Assembly (NCBI RefSeq): GCF_907164915.1
Contig: NC_061870.1
Coordinates: 4,554,273 to 4,618,272 of the forward strand
Source of the DNA: Impatiens glandulifera
Taxonomy: Eukaryota > Streptophyta > Magnoliopsida > Ericales > Balsaminaceae
DNA length: 64,000 nt
Direction: 5' to 3'
Below, one piece after another: positions 12,701 through 25,266 of this stretch. Within the stretch, counting starts at the first letter, position 1; the number at the start of each line of letters is the position of its first letter. Both the position numbers and the translations under genes were made by a program. The notes below the pieces were generated by a model. It saw nothing but the letters and a program-made list of their open reading frames with translations, searched no databases and was not told where the DNA came from.

Positions 12701-15700
12701 TCTTAGAGTTTTGGATCTTGATGATCTTTAATACAACTGCTATTTCAATCGAATCACTTAGCAAGTACTCCTCTGCTTCATCTTAATCCATTAGGTTTAG
12801 ATAGTCATACTTAATTGTAGGCATATAAATAAATGGTCCTAACCTCTACTGTAATTACGCAACTCATATATTTCCGGATAAAACATTTTGACATTATGAC
12901 AGAATTAACAGAATAAAGTTGAAACTGACATTGCATACTATGAAATTTCCTGTTCCAGATACCAAGTCAGTAGCGAAATAAAGATATTCTAGTCCTGTGT
13001 AAAATTGAATGGACCAGTGCTAGGACTATTACTTGGTGTTCTCCCTTGGTGGGTACTGATTATTCAGAAGACAGTCAAGGCACCACATGGGGAAGTATTT
13101 TTCATCTTCAGTCCCATCTAACTCGGTGACTTTCTTTCGCCATAGACCACTTTGAGAGCCCTCAGTAATGATGGAAGGAGGACAGGCTGCAGAGAATTCA
13201 AAGGGAGGGTAGACAAACAAGTCATTTTCTACCTCTGTTCTGGAAAGTGTAGGACTTTTAGCAGAGATATCCTTGGACAATGGAACTTCTCCATTGGCTG
13301 AAGCTTGGGATCCAAACTTCTTCCTTCTTTTGGATAACCAATTTTCCAAAAGCCCTTTAAGTGTTTCCCGTGCCAAATTTACCTGCTAAATGGAATAACG
13401 TTTCGTCATAGAGAATCCAAATGAGAATGTTAGTTTTATGAGTTCAAACTGTAAATCAATGAGTATATTTCTAAATCTACTCATAATATCTCAGTGTTAA
13501 ATATTTTTCCTAAAGGATACATGCATTTCAGAATAGATGGAAAAGACAGTAGAATTGTAATGCTGAAGAATTTTCATAATGATAATACTTCTTTGATATC
13601 TCTCGCTCTTTCTCTCCTCTTCCTTGAATGATTTTTTTTAAGGGTTGCACTGTGGAGGTTATGAATGAACTTAAAGGAGAGGGAATATAAACCTTATCAT
13701 CCTCAGGTTTTTCAGCAATCTTAAGGTCAGATGAATACATCTCTGCAGTAAAGCACTGGGGGCTATCCAAGTGGATGGACAAGCATCCGAGTCTGGAATC
13801 AACAGTGAACCATGCAGGAATGCTTACCTGAAAACCCATCAATATGAGCTGGAAATTGCAGAAACAAATACATGGCAAAAATTCAAGAGGAAAATACATT
13901 CAAAAATATATCTAAGAACACCTATACCATTTCAAATAACTCTTCCTTCTTTTCCTCAAAGGACACCTGAAATAGAATCAACAGATAGAACACGACTTGG
14001 AACTGAACTACACCAATGTTGAGAAAAAAGAAAAAAATCAGGTAAGAAAATATTAAGCTGCTAACCTTGCCATAATCTTCTACTACGATGCCTCTAGTCA
14101 ACTCCCACAACTTAACAGAGTCAGCTGTATCCTATCAAAGACCACAATAGAGTAAAAGATCAAATTCTGCAAGTCTTCGACTAGAAAGAAGTGATGTTCC
14201 TAGGAACTTTTGTATGAAACTGTCAAAAGAAAACTACCTTAGTGAGGACATGCCTTCTATTATTTAAAATAACAGAATGAATAATTGCTGGTGCTCCATG
14301 AATGGTATATGAGGGATTTTTATAAACAGGAACCTGCAAAGTAAATAACTAACATCAGTACTTAAAGTAATAAAGAATTGTACATTCATAAATTGACAGC
14401 GATAAATAACGCTGGCGTAGGCATTAAAACAAATGAAAGGTGCTCAGGTTTTCTCATTTTTTGGGGATCAAAAGGCAATTTCATTGATGAAGAGGGGATG
14501 CTCTCAAATATAAAAGATTTCCTTAAGAACAAATAACTCCATACATTCCAGAAAACCAAAAGAAACAATATTTGCTACATGAATCCAAATGCCAGCTCTG
14601 TAGAAGGTGAAACCAAATACTAGCAAAAAAAAGTTCTTTAAATAATTGTTCCAACATTTTCCAAAGTACTATAAACACCCAAGAAAGTCAGAATGTAATT
14701 AATGAATGTCAAATTTCGAAGGTAGGTAGGTAGATAACAGAGGCTTCTTCTTACCTTTTCCGAGTGAATAATACATCAAATAAAAAGTGCAAGATGAAGA
14801 GAAGCTAAAAAGGTTTTAAGGATTAAAGGAAATGTATAACCAGTCCAATTACAAAATAAATTTTACAATATGAATTTGTTGAAGATGATGCTTTATATCT
14901 TTATTGAAGACAAGAGGAGTGGAAGACTTGGTATTGATTCGTCATGTTATAATTGTTGTAATTACATTTTAGTCTTCTTGTCTGTGTTTCCTATTGTTGT
15001 AAGGCTATCTATCTCCCTATGGTGTATAAATAGAGCAGGCTACACACTACAGCATTCTAAGAGAGAACACATGTGCTTGAACTATATAGAGTTCTCAGAA
15101 AGAACACAAGTCCATCCGAGAAATTGGTGTTGATTAGTTTGAAGTTCAACTTGTGTAGAATTCTCTGGTATTCAAGCAAAAAAATTGAGAAATGTTTGCC
15201 ACTAACTTTAGAAATCAAAAAGAGAAAACATATACTGGCACCAGACAAATCCCTTAAACCAAGCTGCAGAAGAATGCATAAAACAAAGATGAGATCATTA
15301 CTCACTAGTGTAGATCCGTCTATGGAGGCTCTTGCCCGTGAAAATGACAAATTCCCAGCAAGAAAAGAGCAACCTCTTTGAAAAACTTTCTGAGGGTTTC
15401 CACCCTCAACTGGCCATCTATCTACAGAAGAATCTGAGGTCGCAACCCATATATCATCATCATGCAATGCCAACTTTAAAATAGGGTGCTCTTTGGTACA
15501 AAGTAACATGCTTTCTCTTGTAGACAAATCTGTTAAATACATCTGAGTATAAAGAGTAATGAGATAAATATAAATAAAAGGTATCACAGAAACAAACACA
15601 AACAGTAAGCTGCTGGACAAAAGGACAGTAGAGACCTAAACACAGAACATCAAGTAATTTAAAGATATCGACTTACAGTACTGTCTCTCCCACCACTATA

Positions 15701-18700
15701 CACATGACTGAACGTAGGTGTGCTGGCGAGTGCCCAAACAGAATCTGTATGCACGGCATAAGAGTGCACACAGCGTTGCTGACCTAGATCCCATAGTCTA
15801 TAAATAAGTATAAGAATTCATAAGTTGGGAACATCGAAACACTTCATATCTTCATCATCATATGCATATCTCGAATAACAATGTGTAATTAGAAATAGCA
15901 GGAGAAGCTAGAATGGTGACATTTGCAGTAGTTAAAAGATAAGAACTTTAAGACAGTGTGGCCCTTACTCAGAACAGCATGATGCTACTCATATAGATAT
16001 TATAACACTCTCTTTTCCACAGGTAGAAATAGCCATTTGGATTGAAACATCTTAATGTTGCAACCTCATTTATGAGGGCAAACCTAGATGATGCTATGTA
16101 AGTTAAGTAATGGAGATTATGCCAAAAGCCCATAAATACAATCTTTGTTATCCACCAACACATGCACACACATATATATAACTAATTCACATAACAAAAT
16201 AAATGGTATATGGGTTTATCAGTCTTTATCCTACTTCAGAAAACACATAAAATACAGATAATATTGCGGAGAAACGTTTCTTCAATTTAAATTGAGGAGT
16301 CAGTCATTAAGAAATTGGATACAAAGGCAGAAAAGTAGACGATTGTACAATGGATGATAAACAATAGAACTGAATATGAAAAATTGTTCTTCAAAATAAG
16401 TGAGTTCTACCTGATCATAGAATCTGAAGATCCTGATAAGCAATACCTGCAGCCATATAATTTGCAACCGCAACTAAATTAGAGATATTAACTCAGCTTT
16501 TGAGAGAGAAGAGTGAATATTTTATTCAAATATGGTTTGTATTTTACATTAGAGATGTGTGATATATAAAGGACTATGAGTGTAATAAAAGCAATGACTG
16601 ACAACAAGTAATGTGTAGAGTGTAAACAAAGCAACATATTGAGTGCAAGTAATTGCACCAACTTCCAAGAAAGATAGAGTTAATTCTACACTCCCCTCAA
16701 GTTGGGTAGTAGATGTTGAACGTGCCCAACTTGACACATAATTCTTCGAAATTCGGCTTGGGAAGAGCTTTGGTGAGTATGTCAGCCACCTGATTGCGTG
16801 ATGTAACGTAGAGGGGTGCAATAGACCCTTTATTGACGATCTCTGAAATAAAGTGACGATCAATTTTAATGTGTTTGGTTCTATCATGATGAACCGGATT
16901 CTTTGCAATACTGATTGCAGCTTGGTTGTCACACATCATTTGAATAGGTCCATCTGGAGGCAATCCTAACTCTTCAAGGATGCGGCGTATCCAAATTCCT
17001 TCACAAATTCCGAGTGCAAGAGAACGATACTCAGCTTCAGCACTACTCCGAGCGACAACAGATTGTTTCTTGCTTCTCCATGTGAAGAGATTGCCCCATA
17101 CAAATGAACAATATCCAAAGGTGGATTTTCTGTCAGTAATGTCCCCGGCCCAATCGGCATCAGTGAACACACGAATTGTCTTGTCGTCTTTACTTGTGAA
17201 TAGAAGGCATTTTCTCGGAGAACCTTTTAGGTACCTTAGAATTCTGAAAACTGCGTTCATATGATCTTCGGAGGGACGATTCATGAATTGTCTAACAACG
17301 CTCACTGCGAAGCCAATGTCGGGACGAGTGTGAGATAAGTACAGGAGTCGCCCCACGAGTCGCTGGTATCTACTTTTGTCGGTTGGAATATCGCCATTAT
17401 TATTTCCAAGTTCATGGACCGAATCCATGGGGGTGTCGACAGGTTTACACCCAAGCATGTCGGTTTCCTTTAAAAGATCTATGGTGTATTTCCTTTGAGA
17501 TAAGGAGATCCCCTTCTTTGATCGGGCAAGTTCCATTCTTAGGAAAAACTTGAAGATCCGAGATCTTTGGTGTCAAATCGGCTACTAATGAACTCTTTCA
17601 AATTTTGAATCTCTTTTTCATCGTCTCCGGTTATGATTATGTCATCAACGTAGACAATGTCTTTTGCGGTTTCATACCCGTTGACATAGATTTTAGCCAT
17701 TTCAGAAGTAATGGATTTAACAAGCCAGGACATGACAAGGCCGTTGTTGATGTCCCATGCTTCATAGGTGGGATCACCGGATTTGGGAGCGACGGTGGCT
17801 CCGGTAAGAAATGATAGTTTTCCTCTACCTCGAATGTTCATTTTGACGGAGCTTGCCCATTCGAGGTAGTTGTCGCCGTTAAATCTAAAGACGGAGATAG
17901 GAGAATAATCCACAGAAGGGATGGTGGATGAGAAAGAATTTTGGCCAGCCATGATAGGAGATAGCCGATCGAAAAAAAAGATTGAAAATTTTAAAGCTCA
18001 ATATTGCTCTGATACCATGTAGAGAATTGAGCTTTTGAGAGTGAAGAGTGAATATTTTACTCAAATATGACTTGTATTTTACATTAGAGATGTGTGATAT
18101 ATAAAGGACTTTGAGTGTAATAAAAGCAATGACTGACAACAAGTAATGTGTAGAGTGTAAGCAAAGCAACATGTTGAGTGCAAGTAATTGCACCAACTTC
18201 CAAGAAAGATAGAGTTAATTCTACACTTTCCTCAACTTTCAACTCAATTACTGTCAAATCCTTATTAAGGTAAAAGAAGACATGTATCACAATAACATCA
18301 TGTCCTTTGAAAGCAGGTGAACAACTTACAACAACAGAAACTGATGCAGCTTGTTTCTTTTGTGTCTGTTGGAATATTAGGAAAATTAGTGAACAAATTA
18401 ATCAAGAACGGAAAGGTCGCACCCTTTTCGTTCTGTGCTAAGATCTTTTGGAAAGGATGTGAATGACAGACTTTACAAGGCTTGAAGAAACCAACATGTA
18501 AATTAAAGGGATGCTTATCTATTGCACATGGTAAATTGGGTCTCCAACAATGATCTTGAGTTTTTGAATTTGTTGTGAGTTGTCAGGCCAGATAAATGTT
18601 TTCCTTATGACCTCTTGGACTACTTATACTACCTTGAGTGAGTGAGAAAGATAAATGATTTCCTTATGACCTCTTGGACTACTTATACTACCTTGAATGA

Positions 18701-21700
18701 GTGAGAAAGAGAAGCATCAGATTAAATGTTACAATTTTGAGATGACTAGACACTGCAAGTGGAATTCAAAGGAATTTCATTATCATAAAGCCTCCACAAG
18801 CCATAAGACAAGATGCATATAACATCTTCTAAGATGCCTCACAGATACAACAAACATGATTAAACAATGTTAATTCTCAAATTTACCCCTCTTGGGCTAC
18901 GTATACTTCCATGAATGAGTGAGAAAGAGAAGTATCAGATGAAATGTTGCAATTTCAGTTGACGAGACAGAACACAAGTGAAATTCAAATTAATTTCATT
19001 ATCATAAAGCCTCCAAAACATAAAACAAGATGCATATAACATCTTCTAAGATGCCTAACATATATAACAAATTAAACAACGTTAATTCTCAAATCTACCC
19101 CTCTTGGGCTACTTATACAACCTTGAAGGAGTGAGAAAGAGAAGTATCAGATGAAATGTTGCATGTTTCAGTTGACAAGACAGAATACAGGTGAAATTCA
19201 AAGGAATTTCATTCAAATAAAGCCTCCAAACATAAGACAAGATGCATATAAGATCTTTGAAGATGCCTAACAAACATGATTGAACAACATTAAGGTCAAA
19301 TTGAATGTCTTCATGCACTGTACCTGTAAAGATTGGTTCTTTTTTAATTGATTCTTCTGACAATTAGTCTATGTAAAATGTAACACAAAGGATAAATAAC
19401 AATCAAAGGAGTTGGAACCCATAATAACTGAAGAATCTCGTGGTTCAAAGGACACAGCTACAGAACAATGTTTTTCCTTCCTTCTTCGCCAGTGGTTTTG
19501 CCTTAGGAAGATTGTTTTTTTTAATGGTTTTAAGAATGATTGGTCACCCTTGTCCGACTCTTATTAATCCCAAAAAAATCCATACTTGAACACTAACCTG
19601 CCTGTAGGATCAAGGAGCAACGCTCTGATATTATCAGTATGCCCTCTGAGCTTCATGGTTTTTGAACCAGTTCTGGGATCCCAGACCCGGATAACCTAAA
19701 GAGTAGGATGAAATTAAGAAATACACCTCTCAGAGTCCAAATGCAGAGAGATTCAGAATGTCAAATCTCAGCAGTTTAATGAATTCAACAACCAAAAAAC
19801 AAGAACTATAGCAAACATTAGAAGATACCTTCTCTGTTCCTCCAGACACAAGAAGGTTTCCACTGTCATTCATTGTTAGTGCATAAACAGATTCTTTATG
19901 ACCCTTGGCAGATACTGGGACATATCCATTAGATGGATTTGGGTTCAAGGAAATATTGTTGCTTGAACCATTAGAATGCAGACTGTTGGAAGTAGATGAT
20001 GGTGAATTCCCTGGGTAACTGAAGCCATTTGCATGGTCATCTTCAGCTGCATCAGTTGACTTAGAAATGGGTCTAAGTGAAGCTTCGATATCCCATATGA
20101 ATACCTCCCCACAAAGGCCACCAGATGCAACAATAGTACTCTGTGATACATAAGTTTGTACTAGTATTAGAATGACTACACTAATGCACAAAGCAGATTT
20201 ACCTAATCTGTTTGAATAGAGAACTCAAATTGAAGAAGTGGAGAATCAGGAAGTTGTCATCCAAGTTATACAAAAATATCCAGAAGGCTATATATAATTG
20301 GTGACTATACATTTTTTGGTGTTGCACCTAGGCAAGTGACATAATCACTGTGCTGACGAAGAGTCCTGGTACAAATCCCATCAGATAAGCAATTCCATGC
20401 CTGTTGCAAGCCATTTAGTTAACATTGAAGTAGAAAAATTAAACCATAATTGCCGCATAATGCAATAAACTATAGTTTATCTAACCAAGTACCTTGAGGG
20501 TAGTATCAGAGGAACAGGATATAAGGGTACTATCACCAACAAGGACTGCGTCATTGACCTGCAAATTTCAAGATTTGAAAGAGGATCAAGATCTATGTTA
20601 CTAAGGACAACATTTGACCCACTCAACTTAGAATTTCACCTTCATTTTGATACATATTTCCATAGCACTTCATATTTTAAAGTTTGTCCAAAAATAAATA
20701 TCAGACCTGTCTAGTATTATGCAGATTGACTAGGAATTCCTACTTGAGGTTAGTATACTAAGTATGCAAAGGGAAAAAGACAATTACCACCACAGATAAG
20801 GTGAGAATAGCGACATTCTGAGCATTTTGGAAAGGGGGGAGTCCGGGGACTGCTATTACTTTGACAACAAAAGATTAACAAGACCTAACACCCAAATGAT
20901 GTGAGTAATGAAAATTGCGAGGAACAAAAAGAACAGATGCTCACATACATCCAAAGATAAGATCTCTAGACATTTTAAGACATTGGAATATTTATAGATA
21001 AACCTTGATGAAAGGAATCCCAAATAGATATTCAAACATAAGATTACCCAATCAACATGGGACTCAAACGTAGCCGAGCATGTAGCTCCATCTTCAGCCA
21101 ACTCCCATCTCTTCAATGTACCATCTCGGCTTCCAGTGAAGAGGTAATTAGTTCCATCTGTCACTGGGGACTTTAACACGGCTAAGCAATTTATACCAGC
21201 ACAATGCTACAAAAACAAAGTATTCCAGAATTAAGATTGGTAGAATTGATACATTATGGCTGGTAGAAGAAAATGTAGAGCTGGAAATCTCATATAAATA
21301 AGGAACACAGATTTTGCACTGAAGAACAGAAAGGGAAAAAACCAAATCTGAGAAGGTATCCATAATCAACCAAAGGAGACTTACAGTGCCACAAAAAATT
21401 GAATGCAGAATTCTAACTTTTACAAATTTCAACATTTACTCCTTGAAATTTAAGTAAACATGCACACTAAGCAAAATGATGATGCATTAAATATGTGAAA
21501 TCTTTTTTTCTTTGGGAACGCAACGCTCCGATGACATGATTCTTGCTAGCAAAGTATATCAAAAGCAATGATTGTTATAAAACTTCTCAGTGAACATATA
21601 TGAAGTCTTGCAATGTGCAGAATAAATGAAGAAATACCCCAAAAAATTCCTTCCCTGATCTCATTTTATGCATAGTTTTTGTGTTGGAATATCCATATTT

Positions 21701-22255
21701 CTGTAACATTTTTCCAAATCTAAAAAGATTATAATTAACTAAGTTAACTAACCGTTGTGTTTGAATTGAAACATTATCAAAGATCCCAAGAACAATTATA
21801 TACAAATATCAGTTTATTAGCTAATAAATCGCACTGTTGGAAATCAATCTGGTGAGGCGTTTTAAATTAGTATCCCAATAAAGTAGGTAAAACTCCATTT
21901 GAGTGAAAATAATTGACAAACCTAAGAATAAGTAAAATCATTTAGTTTATTGTGGAACCATTTATATTCGTCACTCCACGAATAGCATTAGACTAAAGAA
22001 AACAGCTAAAACAGCAATACTATGACATAAAGAGGGTCCTACTTTTGGCCTTCCTATTATCTAAATAGAGAACCAATTCAGTGAACAGGTTTGTGGGACT
22101 AAGAAAGAGTGGAGAAGTTGGAACGGCAAAGAGGTTAGTTGGATGTTGAGAAGCATTACCTTCTTGTCATCAGCATCATTCAACACATACGTTAGCCTTT
22201 TCTCCTTTCTAGAGCGAACCGAGTTAGTATTCCCTGCACTGGCAACTCGATGCAT
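9756..22255 (-). CDS. WDR48: WDR48 (UAF1)-like WD40 protein, complete, 17 coding exons
   Basis: Coding exons, 5' to 3': 22255-22160, 21206-21048, 20558-20493, 20400-20311, 20140-19829, 19695-19598, 16446-16411, 15797-15677, 15542-15306, 14333-14238, 14131-14066, 13966-13928, 13827-13693, 13382-13033, 11644-11551, 10679-10494, 9854-9756. All introns are GT-AG, and the sum is 2280 bases: 759 codons plus TGA with no stop. Residues 1-400 form the WD40 propeller ([54 protein letters not shown]). Residues 600-759 are the DUF3337-type C-terminus. Length and sequence match the plant homologue, Arabidopsis At3g05090, as I recall it. In animals WDR48 activates the deubiquitinases USP1, USP12 and USP46; a similar scaffold role is inferred. 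Met at 22255 is chosen because the following residues match the family. An in-frame upstream ATG at 22399 is separated from it by a probable leader intron. Introns contain several transposons but all splice sites are intact. Confidence 0.95.
12032..12368 (-). pseudogene. Gypsy reverse transcriptase scrap in WDR48 intron 14
   Basis: Minus-strand translation contains [20 protein letters not shown], the conserved stretch following the RT palm in Ty3/gypsy elements. About 330 bases are visible with no LTR. It lies between exons 14 and 15 and does not touch either splice site. Confidence 0.6.
14877..15180 (+). repeat. LTR-like insertion in WDR48 intron 9
   Basis: The stretch starts TGTTGAAGATG and ends GGTATTCAAGCA. 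It holds GGTGTATAAATAGAGCAGGC near 15020 followed by a leader-like sequence, which is the architecture of a copia LTR promoter. No matching target duplication is seen, so boundaries are tentative. Confidence 0.4.
16697..17536 (-). pseudogene. Copia RT C-terminus and RNase H, still open (279 codons)
   Basis: The frame runs from [20 protein letters not shown] to a stop beside the LTR. It includes the RT connection ([19 protein letters not shown]) and an RNase H domain with the D-E-D pattern: [18 protein letters not shown] and [18 protein letters not shown] and [10 protein letters not shown] are the usual copia C-terminal landmarks. It is out of frame with the RT palm fragment upstream, so no polyprotein could be made. 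Confidence 0.85.
17539..17952 (-). pseudogene. Copia gag N-terminus fused in frame to RT palm motif
   Basis: Residues 1 to about 99 are a copia gag N-terminus ([20 protein letters not shown]). The frame then continues without interruption into the RT active site, [20 protein letters not shown] and FDTKDLG. Protease, integrase and the RT fingers are therefore missing. A frameshift right after DLG ends the frame. The natural continuation ([15 protein letters not shown]) is in another frame and leads into the RNase H ORF. Confidence 0.8.
18602..19295. repeat. Tandem repeat in WDR48 intron 6: three copies of 0.21-0.22 kb plus a 59-bp duplication
   Basis: The marker CCTCTTGG followed by CTACTTATAC occurs at 18611, 18670, 18889 and 19100. 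The last three are spaced 219 and 211 bases apart, and each starts a copy containing GTGAGAAAGAGAAG and AAGATGCATATAA. The first interval is a 59-base head duplication. It lies immediately next to the copia insertion, within the intron only. Confidence 0.8.
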
Positions 22256-22740
22256 TGCAGAAACCACTGGAGCCACAAACAGGAACAGAAAGAAAGAATC
22301 AAAAACAGGGAATTCGGTAACTTTAATAGAAAAAGTACATAGAGCACGTACCCTAATCCCTATTAATGCTGGACCAAGGTTATTATGCCTGTTCTTCAAG
22401 AGGTTAGGTTAGGAACATATTGTACAAAACAGTAAATTACACCCAATTTAAGCCGTGGGACATGTCACCTTCCGCATCTCCTTGTTGTGGCTCGGCAAAT
22501 CCTGCACTCTCTCCTCTCTTTCGATTTTAATCCCTTCTCGAGATACTGCGTGAGCTGCTGATTCAGTCGTCGCGAGTTATTTTCTCTGTAGTCAATGTGA
22601 CTGCCCCAGCACGGTTACAGGGTGGCATGTTACCTCTACGGCTCTACTCAACGTCGAACATCAACCCCGAACTTCTTCAAGAAATCGCGACGGCCTCGAA
22701 TTTCCAACAAGAACGCTGTTAAGATCAAGACACGTTCTTG
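22256..22740 (-). promoter_or_regulatory. WDR48: WDR48 5' leader with probable intron (22351-22267)
   Basis: On the minus strand a GTACGTG donor at 22351 and a pyrimidine-rich tract ending CTCCAG at 22267 define an 85-base leader intron. It sits 11 bases before the ATG at 22255. Upstream, to about 22740, the DNA is markedly more GC-rich than its surroundings, as expected for a transcribed leader and core promoter. The transcription start cannot be placed by eye. Confidence 0.5.
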
Positions 22741-22911
22741 ATTTGGTAATCGGAACAAAACAGTGGATGCGATGAAGAAGGAAGCTTAATAGAGTAGAGA
22801 GAATTTTAGGTATTTCATAATTTAATAAATGGTTTGTTTATTTCTAAATCGATTATTTTCATAACAGATTATTATTTTAAAATAATTTGTATTAATAATA
22901 TATATATATAT

Positions 22912-23653
22912 AATGCTTAATTTTGAAAGTGTTTGGTTATGTTTTAAACTCACAACTTTACAAAATAAGTACAACTCTTTAATCAATTAAATTAATAACA
23001 TTTTTTACATTTTAAATTCAATAACAAATTTGATGAACGCTATACGTTATAACAATAAAAGTTCAACTTTTTAATTAACTAATCAATATATATACATATA
23101 TAATGATACTTAATTTTAAAAGTGTCAGTGAAGTAAATTGATACTTGGGTTGGATTCTGGGTTGACCCGTCCATCAACTTAAAACGATTAAAAATAAAAT
23201 TAAAAATATTATAGGTATGTTTCGAAATCGCAACCTAACAAAAACAAGTATAACTCTTTAACCAATTAGGCTAATAACATTTTATATTTTAAATTGAACA
23301 CCAAATTTGATTAACGCGGGACGTTGTAACAATATAAGTTCAGCTTTTTAACTAAATAATATATATATATATATATATTAATGCTTAATTTTGAAAGTGT
23401 CTGGATTGCCGTGTCGAGAGCTGTGGTTAATTTAAATATATATGTGAGAGTAAATAAATATTTGAGTCGGATTCTAGGTTGACCCGCCCATTAACTTAAA
23501 ACGGTTAAAAATAAAATTAAATATGTTATATGTATGTTTCAAACTCGCAACCTAACCAAAACAAGTATAATTCTTTAATCAACTAGGCTAATAACATTTT
23601 ATATTTTAAATTTAACACCAAATTTGATGAACGCGGGACATTGTAACAATATA
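22912..23653. repeat. Three tandem copies of a dispersed repeat of about 0.28 kb
   Basis: Each copy starts near TAATGCTTAATTTTGAAAGTG (22912, about 23103, about 23383). It then has a GGGTTGACCCG-type block, CTTAAAACGGTTAAAAATAA, GCAACCTAAC and ends TTGTAACAATATA. The first copy lacks the middle. A fourth, inverted copy sits inside the left end of the Mutator element at 32276-32462. I cannot assign it to a named transposon class. Confidence 0.75.
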
Positions 23654-24449
23654 TTTTTATCCGTGTGCATCGCAAAATAATTTATATTAGTATTACATGT
23701 AAATTATTCGAACATATTATTATTTTAAAATAATTTGTATTAGTATTATCAGTAAATTATTCGAGTAGAATGGATTGGACTGGTTCGTTACATCAATTAT
23801 ATAATAAAAATAATTTTGAAATATTTATTTATCACAAATATTTATAATCTTTTATATTAATTAAATATATTTTTTATCTTTTATTTTTTTAATTTTTATT
23901 AAATGAGTGCTAAAGATTAAATTTATAATATGATAAACTAATTATAAAAAAAAATAAGATATTTATTTTATTATTATTATATAGAGAATTAATCACCCAT
24001 CTATTCTTTATAAGTAAAATGAACGGTAGTTTAAAACAATTATAGAAAAATGCTACTGGAAACGAAAATAAAATTACTAATCCGATGTGACCTCCATATG
24101 TGTAGGAGAGAGAAAAAGAAAAGAAAAAAAATAATGAAAAAAGATTTAATTCATTTCTAATACGTTTTTGTCATTTCATCTCTCAACACTCTCCAACAAA
24201 AATCGTTTTCAAACTCAAACCCCTAGATCTATTCATTGTGTGATACTCAAACACTATAATTTTTTTTTGTTTTTTTATCTTGTATAGATAACGTTTTTTT
24301 CGGCTTTAATGTTCAGGAATGCAACAGAGATAACATCGAAGAAGGTAAAACATTAAACAAATCGTCTATTGAACCCAAAAGATATCGAACAATGCCATGT
24401 TTTAATTGAGAACATGCACTTGTAAAAACAATAATAAGACCATGTTCTT
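23654..24449. other. AT-rich DNA, no gene
   Basis: Contains a short duplicated block (AAAATAATTTGTATTAGTATT and variants at about 23675 and 23729). Otherwise nothing recognisable. Confidence 0.6.
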
Positions 24450-24672
24450 ATAATTTTTTAATTTTAAAAAGAGGAGTGATAGAGAGAGGGAATTTGAGGA
24501 GGGAATGGGGGAGAGAATCATGTGTCACTACATCACTAGTTGAAAAAGGATAAAATGTGATGAGAGAGAGAAGAGAGAAAAAATTTGTTATTTTTTTGGC
24601 TAATCAAATTACGCCACATCATTCCATCCCTCAAATTCCATCTCCCAATCATTTCTCTTTTAAAAAATTGTA
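24450..24672. mobile_element. MITE-like element with about 45-bp inverted ends
   Basis: The left arm reads GAGGAGTGATAGAGAGAGGG and GAATTTGAGG. The complement of the right arm (about 24612-24672) reads GAGAAATGATTGGGAGATGG and GAATTTGAGG, preceded on both sides by a similar run of T and A. It has no coding capacity. The superfamily is unclear as the target duplication is not resolvable in the AT-rich flanks. Confidence 0.6.
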
Positions 24673-24839
24673 TTTTTTTTCTACAAATTTCATGTTTGGG
24701 AAGTGAAGTTAAAATCAAAATACACAATATGAAGTGATGTTGGTGATAGTTAAATTAATATGTATTTGAAGAACATTCTCATGTTTTTATAAGGCCGTGT
24801 TCTTTTAACTTTTCAAGTTTTTTTTAAATTAATTTCATA

Positions 24840-25110
24840 TTCATCTCCTTACAACTCCATGTTCAGCGCCTATGAACTCCATGTTAAACGCCTTTTTTAA
24901 TTAAAAAAAACTTAGTTTTTTTCAGACCAATTTCATGTTTAGCGCCTTATAACTTCATGTTTAGCGCATGTGAACTCAGTGTTTAACGCCTTTTTGTGTA
25001 AAAAAAACTTAGATTTTTTCAAACCAATTGCATTTTCAACGCCTTACAACTCCATGTTTAACTCCTATGAACTCAATGTTCAGCGCCTACCAACGCCATG
25101 TTCTTTTAAC
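24840..25110. repeat. Degenerate tandem repeat with about 20-bp and 115-bp periodicity
   Basis: The short unit CTCCATGTTCAGCGCCTATGA recurs with variation (CATGTTTAGCGCC, AGTGTTTAACGCC). Pairs or triplets of it are separated by a poly-A and ACTTAG block, giving a longer period of about 115 bases. Confidence 0.65.
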
Positions 25111-25266
25111 TTTCCAGTTAAAAAAAAAATCTTTTTTTCTAAGCAATTTGATGGCCATATTTTTACAACCATGTTCTTTTAACTTTTCAGTTTAAAAAAC
25201 CTTATATTTTTTACACAAGTTCATGTTCTTTTTGGAATGACATTTTCGTAGTAAAATTCCAATGTT

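Larger units (their letters stand above)
16483..18225 (-). mobile_element. Internally deleted copia element in WDR48 intron 6
   Basis: Right LTR 18018-18225 (208 bp, TGTAGAATTA...TCTCTACA on the minus strand) and left LTR about 16483-16690, whose outer dozen bases have decayed. The primer binding site TGGTATCAGAGC occupies 18017-18006, directly inside the right LTR. A GAGGGGAG purine tract abuts the left LTR at about 16691-16698. Internal sequence is only about 1.3 kb because gag is joined straight to the RT palm. The element is antiparallel to nothing: it has the same orientation as the host gene, and all host exons remain intact. Confidence 0.85.

Noticed and set aside
15057..15620. 187-codon minus-strand ORF as a separate gene
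   Set aside because: Its central part is WDR48 exon 9; the ends are intron sequence read through.
18226..18260. Extension of similarity past the right LTR of the intron 6 copia (CTTTCCTCAACTT resembling the purine-tract complement)
   Set aside because: Similarity is about a dozen bases and degenerate; too short to claim a tandem second element.
21148..21805. Short ORFs in WDR48 intron 1
   Set aside because: No motif, no conservation visible, and they overlap splice-site-proximal intron sequence.
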